Origin: CAIVAT01 sp037137455
GTDB taxonomy: Bacteria; Bacteroidota; Bacteroidia; Bacteroidales; FEN-979
Assembly (NCBI GenBank): GCA_037137455.1
Contig: JBAXKG010000056.1
Location: forward strand, 1-15,777
Direction of reading: 5' to 3'
DNA length: 15,777 bases
Part shown: piece after piece, positions 7,785 to 13,775 of the stretch
Numbering within the stretch: the stretch's first letter is position 1
How the letters are laid out: the number at the start of each line of letters is the position of its first letter
Program-made: the position numbers and the translations under genes
Notes under the pieces: generated by a model
The model's input: the letters and a program-made list of their open reading frames with translations, nothing else
What the model was told of the DNA's origin: nothing
Databases searched by the model: none

Positions 7785-9353
7785 CTATTCCTCCTCCTTT
7801 TCATACGGGGGTTTAATTTTTATGCCATCATAACGGATTTCAACTCCTTGTTTGTAAGTAATAACCATGAACAGGGTTCCGTCAAAATTATATTTGTACC
7901 ATTCTCCCTCTTTTCTGCCCATTATGTACGAGCCCTCGTCTTTTACCTTTCCATTTTCCCAATAATAGGTGTGCTTCCCATCAGGATTGTCTTCGATAAA
8001 ATTACCTTTAAAATAACAAAGGCTGTCAGTTTTTATACTGTCGCTATCGAGGTATATGTTATACCACATTCCGTTTCGTAGTCCATCGCGGTAAGATCCC
8101 TTTATAAAGCTATCTCCGGTAAATTCAAACCATAGGCCCTCTTCGTTTCCTTCGACAAATTCGCCCTCTTCGATTACTTTTCCGGTTTCGTCGTACTCGA
8201 TTGACAAGCCATCCTTCAACCCACCATGGTAATTTTCCTCTTTTAGCAACTTTCCGTTTTCAAAATACCATTTCCAGCTGCCCTCAGGTTTTCCCTGCTT
8301 GGTAAATTTCCCTATTTGCTCAATTTTACCGTTTGCATGATAGTATTTCCAATCTCCGATTTGTTTGCCATTGTCATAATTTCCCTCTGCCTTAAGCGAA
8401 CCATCCGGATAAAAATCTTTCCAATGCCCGCTTCGATTGCCATCTTCCTTTACAATTCCCTCTCCTGTGATCACACCATTTTTGTAAAGGTAAGCTTTTT
8501 CAATATTTCCGTCGGCCTTATATTCCCTTTTGAGCCCTTCGGGAACTCCATTTCGAAACATGGCACTTATCTTGATTTTTCCATCGGGATAGTATTCATT
8601 CTGTACCTCAAGCTTCTGAATCTCTTCTGCTTCAGGCTGAATCACATCATCCACATATTTCGAAATTTTCAATAAATCACCGTTTTCATTGTATTCTTTA
8701 AAATACCCGTTTTTCAGGTCATTTTTAAAGGTGATCTCTGTTCGCAAGTTGCCACTTTCATAAAATGTGTACCAGCGGCCCTGCTTTTTACCATAGCTAT
8801 CTTTACGGTTGATGCGCAGCCGGTCAACGATAAAACCCTTTTTGTACTCAGTCAGTGTGATTATGGCGCCATCAAATGCAAATTCTTTGCCGAAACCTTG
8901 TTCAAGTCCTTTTATGAATGGGGTTTCCTGCTTAATCTTTCCATCTGGCCAATAATACCGGGTATATCCCTCCTTAATATCGTTATGGAAATTTTCCCTT
9001 ACAGTCTCCTTGTCGAGATAAGATATTTTCGGTCCATTCTTTTTTCCGGTTTTGTAATAAATTTCAAGCAACAATTTTCCATCCTGATTATAAAATTTCC
9101 ATAAACTATCTAATTCAAAATTTTTTCGGCTACCCTCCGATTTAATTGTTCCATTTTCATTATATGATTTCCAGTAACTATCAGGTTTCCCATTTTTCAT
9201 TGTTCCTTCACTGGATATTTTGCCATTCGGATAATAAAATTTATTAAATCCATCTTTTTGAAGGCTATCCTGCGCATGAATGACAGCAAAGACAAACAGA
9301 AATGAAACAATCAGGATAAACTTAAAATGACAATTTATGATAAACTGCTTCAT
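7785..9353 (-). CDS. Secreted MORN_2 / YwqK-like repeat protein
   Basis: A 522-residue exported protein built almost entirely of short repeats. The signal peptide (hydrophobic residues about 10-26) ends IHA-QD. From about residue 35 to the end there are some 17-19 imperfect copies of a 22-24-residue unit. The pattern is Y-x-x-[ND]-G-[KST]-[IL]-K-x-E-G-x-Y-x-x-G-[KL]-x-x-G-x-W, with clear copies such as FYPDGSLKAEGNYDNGKQIG and YWENGKVKDEGSYIMGRKEG. This is the MORN_2 repeat, sometimes annotated as a YwqK-family antitoxin; that label comes from domain transfer and should not be read as evidence of toxin-antitoxin function. Such proteins are common in Bacteroidota, form extended beta-hairpin stacks and have no established role. 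It lies 6 bases downstream of nadA and abuts rluB. A surface or periplasmic binding role is inference. Confidence 0.88.
   Translation of the reverse strand: MKQFIINCHFKFILIVSFLFVFAVIHAQDSLQKDGFNKFYYPNGKISSEGTMKNGKPDSYWKSYNENGTIKSEGSRKNFELDSLWKFYNQDGKLLLEIYYKTGKKNGPKISYLDKETVRENFHNDIKEGYTRYYWPDGKIKQETPFIKGLEQGFGKEFAFDGAIITLTEYKKGFIVDRLRINRKDSYGKKQGRWYTFYESGNLRTEITFKNDLKNGYFKEYNENGDLLKISKYVDDVIQPEAEEIQKLEVQNEYYPDGKIKISAMFRNGVPEGLKREYKADGNIEKAYLYKNGVITGEGIVKEDGNRSGHWKDFYPDGSLKAEGNYDNGKQIGDWKYYHANGKIEQIGKFTKQGKPEGSWKWYFENGKLLKEENYHGGLKDGLSIEYDETGKVIEEGEFVEGNEEGLWFEFTGDSFIKGSYRDGLRNGMWYNIYLDSDSIKTDSLCYFKGNFIEDNPDGKHTYYWENGKVKDEGSYIMGRKEGEWYKYNFDGTLFMVITYKQGVEIRYDGIKIKPPYEKEEE
7790..7798 (-). promoter_or_regulatory. 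Strong Shine-Dalgarno sequence for rluB
   Basis: On the minus strand AGGAGGAGG ends five bases before the rluB ATG at 7784. It lies within the Lys-Glu-Glu-Glu codons at the end of the MORN-repeat gene. Most genes in this window, as in Bacteroidota generally, have only A/T-rich leaders, so this site stands out. Confidence 0.6.
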
Positions 9354-9359
9354 AAAAAT

Positions 9360-10304
9360 TCACAAGGGTTGTTGTTTAGATAATTCAAGCATCCGCAAGA
9401 TAGGTTTCTTTGCCTTCTCAATAACGCTTTTTGATAATAATAATTCGGGTCGTTCAGTTAAAAGACATTGATATAATTTTTCTAATGTATTCATCTTCAT
9501 ATATGGACAATCATTACAAGAACAATTTTCATCGGTAGGAACAACAATAAATTTCTTATCGGGAGATACTTTTTTCATCTGATGTATGATTCCTGTCTCG
9601 GTGGCAACAATAAAAATATTTGCATCATTTTTCATTGTATAATTTAATAAACCTGTTGTAGAACCAATATAATCAGCAAGTTCAAGTATTATAGCCTTGC
9701 ACTCGGGATGGGCAATCAATTTTGCATGCGGATATTCTGATTTTAATTTTATAACAGCCTCTGCATTAATGATATCGTGTACCTCACAACTTCCATCCCA
9801 TAGCACCATATTGCGACCGGTTAATGAATTAATATATCCTCCCAAATTTCTATCAGGTACAAAAATGATTTTCTGATTTTTGGGAAATGATTCAACTATT
9901 TTTACTGCATTGCTTGATGTACAGATTACATCCGACATGGTTTTTATCTGAGCCGAACAGTTTATATATGAAATCACAATATACCCGGGATATTTTTTTT
10001 TAAAAGCCCTGAATTTTTCAGGTTTACATGAATCAGCCAAAGAACATCCGGCATTTAAATCTGGTACTAAAACTTTTTTAGAAGGATTGAGTATTTTTGC
10101 TGTTTCAGCCATAAAATGAACACCTGCTAAAACAATAATATCAGCTGATGTTTTCTGGGCAATCTGAGACAAACCAAGACTGTCTCCAACAAAATCGGCT
10201 AAATCCTGAATTTCCGGAACCTGATAATAATGTGCGAGTATAACAGCGTTTTTTGATTTTTTAAAACCTATTATTTTATCGGCTAAAAATTCAGGTAACT
10301 TCAT
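9360..10304 (-). CDS. nadA: Quinolinate synthase NadA
   Basis: NadA condenses iminoaspartate with dihydroxyacetone phosphate to quinolinate, the second step of de novo NAD synthesis, using an oxygen-sensitive [4Fe-4S] cluster. The 314-residue protein has the expected three cluster cysteines: Cys87 in AGCSL, Cys173 in GSCEVHD and Cys266 in CPYMKMN, matching E. coli Cys113, Cys200 and Cys297. Other family motifs are AHYYQVPEIQDLADFVGDSL near the N-terminus and VATETGIIHQM near residue 235. Length matches the shorter NadA type found in Thermotoga and many Bacteroidota. The usual partners nadB and nadC are absent from the window. It is the first gene of the leftward cluster, preceded by the AT-rich intergenic region. 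Its own base composition is visibly more A/T-rich than dnaG or the transglutaminase genes. Confidence 0.96.
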   Translation of the reverse strand: MKLPEFLADKIIGFKKSKNAVILAHYYQVPEIQDLADFVGDSLGLSQIAQKTSADIIVLAGVHFMAETAKILNPSKKVLVPDLNAGCSLADSCKPEKFRAFKKKYPGYIVISYINCSAQIKTMSDVICTSSNAVKIVESFPKNQKIIFVPDRNLGGYINSLTGRNMVLWDGSCEVHDIINAEAVIKLKSEYPHAKLIAHPECKAIILELADYIGSTTGLLNYTMKNDANIFIVATETGIIHQMKKVSPDKKFIVVPTDENCSCNDCPYMKMNTLEKLYQCLLTERPELLLSKSVIEKAKKPILRMLELSKQQPL

Positions 10305-10572
10305 TTTTATGATTTTAATAATAATAATAAAGTATTATCTATTTATGTTTATTATAATAGCTGTTAATATGGTTAATTTGTTTTGGCTATGAAATTTTGT
10401 TTTTTGATTCTTATAATTTGATTAACAATTTACTAACATGATATATTTTATAATATTTTGTTATGTAGTTAGTTAGTTTATTTATAACAATTCCTCGATG
10501 AAAAAATATGTTAAAAAGTTTACTAGGTTTCATTGTTTATTTTTGTTGAAATATACTGAAAAAATCAGGCCA

Positions 10573-10581
10573 TGTGGATAA
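10573..10581 (-). promoter_or_regulatory. Perfect DnaA box (TTATCCACA)
   Basis: TGTGGATAA on the plus strand is TTATCCACA on the minus strand, the optimal DnaA-binding 9-mer. Two weaker relatives lie close by on the plus strand: TTGACCACA at 10591-10599 (two mismatches) and TTATTCAAC at 10603-10611 (two mismatches). The site could serve replication initiation, DnaA titration or DnaA control of nadA or rpiB. A chance match is not excluded. Confidence 0.5.
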
Positions 10582-10655
10582 TATTAGACTTTGACCACAA
10601 GATTATTCAACAACCTGAATTTTTATAAATAGTTAGGCACAAAATTAATCAGTTG

Positions 10656-10673
10656 TTAACAAAACATTGTTAA
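10656..10673. repeat. 7-bp perfect inverted repeat with 4-base loop
   Basis: TTAACAA (10656-10662), AACA, TTGTTAA (10667-10673) form an AT-only-edged hairpin or dyad. TTAACAA also occurs at 10422-10428 and just before rpiB at 10771-10776 in part. In such A/T-rich DNA this may be chance, but a protein-binding dyad is possible. Confidence 0.35.
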
Positions 10674-10749
10674 AAATTTAAGAATTTGATAAAGAGGATT
10701 ATATTTAACCCACAAATTTCTTTATGGTTCATAATGATTCGTTTATAAT

Positions 10750-10757
10750 TACATTTG
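10750..10757 (+). promoter_or_regulatory. Bacteroidota-type -7 promoter element for rpiB-lutB
   Basis: TACATTTG fits the TAnnTTTG -7 consensus of the primary sigma factor of Bacteroidota. The start codon of rpiB is 18 bases downstream, implying a very short leader. The -33 position (GTTC at 10727-10730, 19 bases upstream) is a poor match to TTTG. Confidence 0.5.
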
Positions 10758-10775
10758 TGAAATAAAGTATTAACA

Positions 10776-11225
10776 ATGATTGAATCTGAAGTAAATATTG
10801 CTATTGGGTGTGATCATGCCGGTTTTAAAATTAAAGAATTTATTAAGCTGAGCCTGAATAATTTAGGATATTTATTTCAGGATTTTGGTTGCTTTTCAGA
10901 GGTGAGTATGGACTATCCCGATACAGCCCATCCGCTTTCAAAATCAATTCAGTCTGGTATTTATAAGTATGGTATCCTGATTTGCGGCAGTGGAAATGGA
11001 ATGGCTATTGTGGCTAATAAATATATGGGAATCAGGGCAGCAATCTGTTGGAATGAAGCCATAGTCCTGCTGTCACGACGGCACAACGATGCTAATATCC
11101 TGGTGCTTCCTGCCAGGTTTATCACTCTCGAAGAAAGTGCAAATCTAACACGGTTATTTCTTACTACTGATTTTGAAGGTGGCAGACACGAAAGAAGAAT
11201 TGAAAAAATTCTAAAATATTTGTAA
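10776..11225 (+). CDS. rpiB: Ribose-5-phosphate isomerase B
   Basis: RpiB interconverts ribose 5-phosphate and ribulose 5-phosphate in the non-oxidative pentose phosphate pathway, as a cytoplasmic homodimer or tetramer. The 149-residue protein has the family's usual length and motifs. CDHAG supplies Asp13 and His14. LICGSGNGMAIVANK contains the catalytic base Cys70. RRHND supplies His103, and FEGGRHERR sits near the C-terminus. The Cys70 and His103 positions match Cys65 and His98 of the E. coli enzyme. The related LacA/LacB galactose-6-phosphate isomerases are less likely because the sequence tracks RpiB closely and no tagatose pathway genes are nearby. The ATG is preceded by an A/T-rich leader with no Shine-Dalgarno. 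lutB follows after 10 bases, so the two are probably co-transcribed. Confidence 0.95.
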   Translation: MIESEVNIAIGCDHAGFKIKEFIKLSLNNLGYLFQDFGCFSEVSMDYPDTAHPLSKSIQSGIYKYGILICGSGNGMAIVANKYMGIRAAICWNEAIVLLSRRHNDANILVLPARFITLEESANLTRLFLTTDFEGGRHERRIEKILKYL

Positions 11226-11235
11226 CTACTTTATA

Positions 11236-12618
11236 ATGAATCACATATATCAAAAGTTTCTCGAAGAAGCTGAAAAAATATCCTTTGATGAGGAACATCG
11301 TAAACGTCTGAATCACAATATTGGCCGGTATGACGAACAGGTTGAAAGAGGAAAGGACCAATATCAGAACCTCGATCTGTCAAAGCGTCGTGCTGCGAAT
11401 ATTAAGCATAAGGTTATCAACAATCTTGATAAATATCTAGTTGAATTTGAGAATAATTTCAGCAAACGCGGTGGAAGGGTAATTTGGGCGTTAAACGAGA
11501 AGGATGCCCAGCGTGAAATCATGCATATTATTAAAAAGGCCAAAGCCAAGGTAATTGTTAAACAAAAGACCATGGTATCAGAAGAGGTTGAGCTGAATGA
11601 ATTATTTGAAAAGAATAAACGGGAAGTTTTTGAAACTGATCTTGGTGAATATATAGTACAGTTGGCCGGAGAGAAGCCCTATCACATTCTAACCCCCGCA
11701 ATGCATAAGTCAAAAGAAGATGTTTCCAAACTATTCCATGAAAAATTTAATTTACCTGCCGACAGCCAACCCGAACAAATTACACAGTTTGTAAGGGAAA
11801 AACTTCGCGGTGAATTTATCCGTGCCGATGTTGGAATTACCGGGGGTAACTTCCTGATAGCTGATGTTGGTGCGGTTGGCCTTACCGAGAATGAAGGGAA
11901 TGGACTGCTTTGTATGGCTTTTCCAAAAATTCATATCGTCATTGTTGGAATTGAAAAGCTGATTCCTTCTATTGAAGACCTGGATCTTTTTTTACCATTA
12001 CTTGCCCAACATGGTACGGGACAGCATATTACAGTATATAATAACATCGTTTTTGGCCCACAAAGCGAATTTGAACCCGATGGCCCCGAAGAGATGTTCG
12101 TGGTATTGCTCGATAACCGTCGTACTGAATTGTTAAAATTTAAAGATCAACGTCGCGCCCTCTGCTGTATCAGGTGCGGAGCATGTCTTAACGGGTGTCC
12201 AATTTATAAAAGTATAGGTGGATATACTTACAAAACAACCTATTCGGGCCCCATTGGATCGGTAATTTCACCACATTACCTTGGCATGAAAGAGTTTAAC
12301 CATCTGAGTTTTGCCTCCTCCCTGTGCGGAAAATGCACAGAAGTGTGTCCAATAAAAATACCACTTCATGAGTTGCTTCTTCGCAACAGACACGAAGCTG
12401 TTTCAAAGAAGTATATTTCATTTAAATGGCGCAAAATTATTTCAATGTGGAAAATGGTTATGCTTCATCGGTGGATGATCGATAAACCAAGTTCGGGATT
12501 GAAAAATAGGATTATTAATCGGATTGGACGAAAAATGTGGGGCAAACGAAGAGCCCTCCCAAAGATAGCATCGAAAAGTTTTAAAGATCGTTGGAAAGAA
12601 ATCCATCCAAAGGTTTAG
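11236..12618 (+). CDS. lutB: LutB/LldF-type lactate utilisation iron-sulfur protein
   Basis: The 460-residue protein has a LUD domain (about 60-295; landmark GITGGNFLIADVGAVGLTEN) followed by a ferredoxin-like double-cluster region. Cluster cysteines are C311, C314, C317 and C321 in CIRCGACLNGCP, and C364, C367 and C371 in CGKCTEVCP. This is the layout of LutB, the iron-sulfur subunit of the LutABC system that oxidises L-lactate to pyruvate and feeds electrons to the respiratory chain. Length agrees with the family. The expected partners LutA (cysteine-rich CCG domain) and LutC (LUD only) are not adjacent: rpiB lies 10 bases upstream and a convergent membrane-protein gene 8 bases downstream. 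They may be elsewhere on the chromosome. The family identity is firm; the lactate role is taken from relatives. Confidence 0.92.
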   Translation: MNHIYQKFLEEAEKISFDEEHRKRLNHNIGRYDEQVERGKDQYQNLDLSKRRAANIKHKVINNLDKYLVEFENNFSKRGGRVIWALNEKDAQREIMHIIKKAKAKVIVKQKTMVSEEVELNELFEKNKREVFETDLGEYIVQLAGEKPYHILTPAMHKSKEDVSKLFHEKFNLPADSQPEQITQFVREKLRGEFIRADVGITGGNFLIADVGAVGLTENEGNGLLCMAFPKIHIVIVGIEKLIPSIEDLDLFLPLLAQHGTGQHITVYNNIVFGPQSEFEPDGPEEMFVVLLDNRRTELLKFKDQRRALCCIRCGACLNGCPIYKSIGGYTYKTTYSGPIGSVISPHYLGMKEFNHLSFASSLCGKCTEVCPIKIPLHELLLRNRHEAVSKKYISFKWRKIISMWKMVMLHRWMIDKPSSGLKNRIINRIGRKMWGKRRALPKIASKSFKDRWKEIHPKV

Positions 12619-12626
12619 GATTTGTG

Positions 12627-13028
12627 CTAAACGGTAGTTCGATGACTGAACCACCTGTCGATCAAAAATAGTAAACCGGCTGAAACGCCAATTAACAATC
12701 CCATTGAGACATATTTTGAAGATAGGGTATTCTTCAGGATGGTAAGCAGCGATCCGAAATATGGGAGAAAGCTATCAAAGAAATATTCTTTCCCGGGAAG
12801 CCAATTCAGAAAGGGGAGATCAGAAGTTGCAAAAACAAAGAATATAACCAAGACCAACACGGCATAAGGAATGGCAATTTTAACATAGAGTGAAAAAGGC
12901 TTTTTTGCCGGGGCCATTTCCTGGGCCACCTGTAAATTTGCCATGATACGATCAACAAAATTATCCGATGGACTATCGAGCGGACTCTTTTGGATTAATT
13001 CACGTAAAAAATCATCCTTTTCAACCAT
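12627..13028 (-). CDS. Small two-helix membrane protein, putative anti-sigma factor
   Basis: A 133-residue protein with a charged cytoplasmic N-terminal segment (1-45), a transmembrane helix at about 47-68, a short aromatic loop with a possible amphipathic helix (82-100), and a second transmembrane helix at about 106-124 ending in a basic tail. The N-terminal part (FLRELIQKSPLDSPSDNFVDRIM) resembles segments that precede the membrane anchor in Bacteroidota anti-sigma-like proteins. It lies 24 bases downstream of an ECF sigma factor on the same strand, the classical arrangement for a cognate membrane anti-sigma factor. It has no cysteine and no histidine-cysteine zinc motif, so it is not of the ZAS type. 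The function is inferred from position and topology. It converges on lutB with an 8-base gap. Confidence 0.7.
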   Translation of the reverse strand: MVEKDDFLRELIQKSPLDSPSDNFVDRIMANLQVAQEMAPAKKPFSLYVKIAIPYAVLVLVIFFVFATSDLPFLNWLPGKEYFFDSFLPYFGSLLTILKNTLSSKYVSMGLLIGVSAGLLFLIDRWFSHRTTV

Positions 13029-13052
13029 ACAGCAAAATTAACAATAAATCGT

Positions 13053-13619
13053 TTAATTCATGGCATTGCTCATCATAATTGCAAGGCCATCATGTAATTT
13101 TTTCCGGATCCTGTGCAGACGAACTTTTACATTAGACATAGAAAGTCCCGTAATGTTACTTATATCCTCTATGGAATTTTCTCCTTTGTAAAACAGAGTA
13201 ACCAACAAACTTTCATCATCCGTTAAGTGTTCCATGGCGCTTTCAATCATTACCTTTTGTTCTTCCGGGTCAATTTCGCCAATGGCTGCCGCTACATTAT
13301 CCTCCGTGTAGTTATTGATTACATAATTATCCATCGGAACTAATTCAAGCCTTTTTTTTCGTGTTTTTGAAATCGCGGCGTTATAAACGATGCGATACAG
13401 CCAGGTAGAAAATTGTGATTTTTTTTCAAAAGTACCCAATGCCTGAAAAGCCTTAAGGAAGCAATCCTGTGCAATTTCCTCTGCATCCTCCCGGTTATTC
13501 AATATTTTAAGAGCAATCGAAAATACAAGGTTTTTGTGTTTGGCAACCAAGAACGCATATGCAGGAACATCACCACCGAGCACACGATCAATGTAATGAT
13601 TGTCATCCTTGTATTTCAT
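13053..13619 (-). CDS. ECF-family RNA polymerase sigma factor
   Basis: A 188-residue sigma-70-family protein with only regions 2 and 4. Region 2 (about 20-90) contains EDAEEIAQDCFLKAFQAL, the core-binding and -10-recognition helices, and FSTWLYRIVYNAA. Region 4 (about 124-177) contains the helix-turn-helix IEDISNITGLSMSNVKVRLH and a final basic helix. The linker between them is acidic. This size and layout are those of extracytoplasmic-function sigma factors, which redirect RNA polymerase to a small regulon after release from an anti-sigma factor. The downstream small membrane protein is the likely antagonist. The promoter in front of the gene fits the housekeeping consensus. The regulon cannot be told from the window; the divergent beta-propeller gene is a candidate only by proximity. 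Confidence 0.93.
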   Translation of the reverse strand: MKYKDDNHYIDRVLGGDVPAYAFLVAKHKNLVFSIALKILNNREDAEEIAQDCFLKAFQALGTFEKKSQFSTWLYRIVYNAAISKTRKKRLELVPMDNYVINNYTEDNVAAAIGEIDPEEQKVMIESAMEHLTDDESLLVTLFYKGENSIEDISNITGLSMSNVKVRLHRIRKKLHDGLAIMMSNAMN

Positions 13620-13665
13620 GCTCGGATTAGACGGGATGTTTTATCAAAGGTTACACCGCCCCGCA

Positions 13666-13673
13666 CAAAGGTA
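13666..13673 (-). promoter_or_regulatory. -7 promoter element for the sigma/anti-sigma operon
   Basis: TACCTTTG on the minus strand matches TAnnTTTG exactly and lies 46 bases before the sigma-factor ATG at 13619. No good TTTG -33 element is seen at the expected spacing. Confidence 0.45.
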
Positions 13674-13703
13674 GCATCATTTTATAAAATCATTTGAAGA
13701 TTT

Positions 13704-13734
13704 ATTGCTAATCAATGGGTTTTTTGTAGGTTTG
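13704..13734 (+). promoter_or_regulatory. Promoter for the secreted beta-propeller gene
   Basis: TAGGTTTG (13727-13734) matches the TAnnTTTG -7 consensus exactly. ATTG (13704-13707) lies exactly 19 bases upstream and differs from the TTTG -33 consensus by one base. The start codon is 41 bases downstream of the -7 element, leaving an A/T-rich leader. This is the best promoter match in the window. Confidence 0.65.
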
Positions 13735-13775
13735 TACATAATAAAACAAAATATATAATTAATAAATCATTTAAA

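Larger units (their letters stand above)
10305..10775. other. AT-rich divergent intergenic region between nadA and rpiB
   Basis: This 471-base stretch has no credible gene. By hand count, 89 of the 420 bases at 10321-10740 are G or C (about 21%), far below the flanking genes. It must contain the start signals for both the leftward nadA cluster and the rightward rpiB-lutB pair. A good -7 element is visible for rpiB. For nadA only TAATTTTG on the minus strand at 10647-10640 fits the -7 consensus; it lies over 330 bases from the start and lacks a well-spaced -33 element. The least A/T-rich line (10561-10620) holds a perfect DnaA box and two weaker ones inside an imperfect inverted repeat (AAAAATCAGG near 10560-10569, CCTGAATTTTT at 10614-10624). 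Short AAT and GTTA runs occur at 10317-10329 and 10464-10477. Confidence 0.8.

Noticed and set aside
7785..9353. Toxin-antitoxin system, from the YwqK-type antitoxin label commonly given to MORN_2 proteins
   Set aside because: The protein carries a signal peptide and no toxin-like gene is adjacent; the neighbours are nadA and rluB.
10498..10581. 27-codon open frame in the nadA-rpiB gap starting MKKYVKKF
   Set aside because: It is very short, has no promoter or family resemblance, and lies in A/T-rich DNA where such frames arise by chance. Its end overlaps the DnaA box.
12613..12632. GTTTAG ... CTAAAC inverted repeat across the convergent stops of lutB and the anti-sigma gene, as a bidirectional terminator
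   Set aside because: The stem is only 6 bp and A/T-rich, the loop is 8 bases and no T-tract follows on either strand. The symmetry arises partly because both genes end in Val-TAG.
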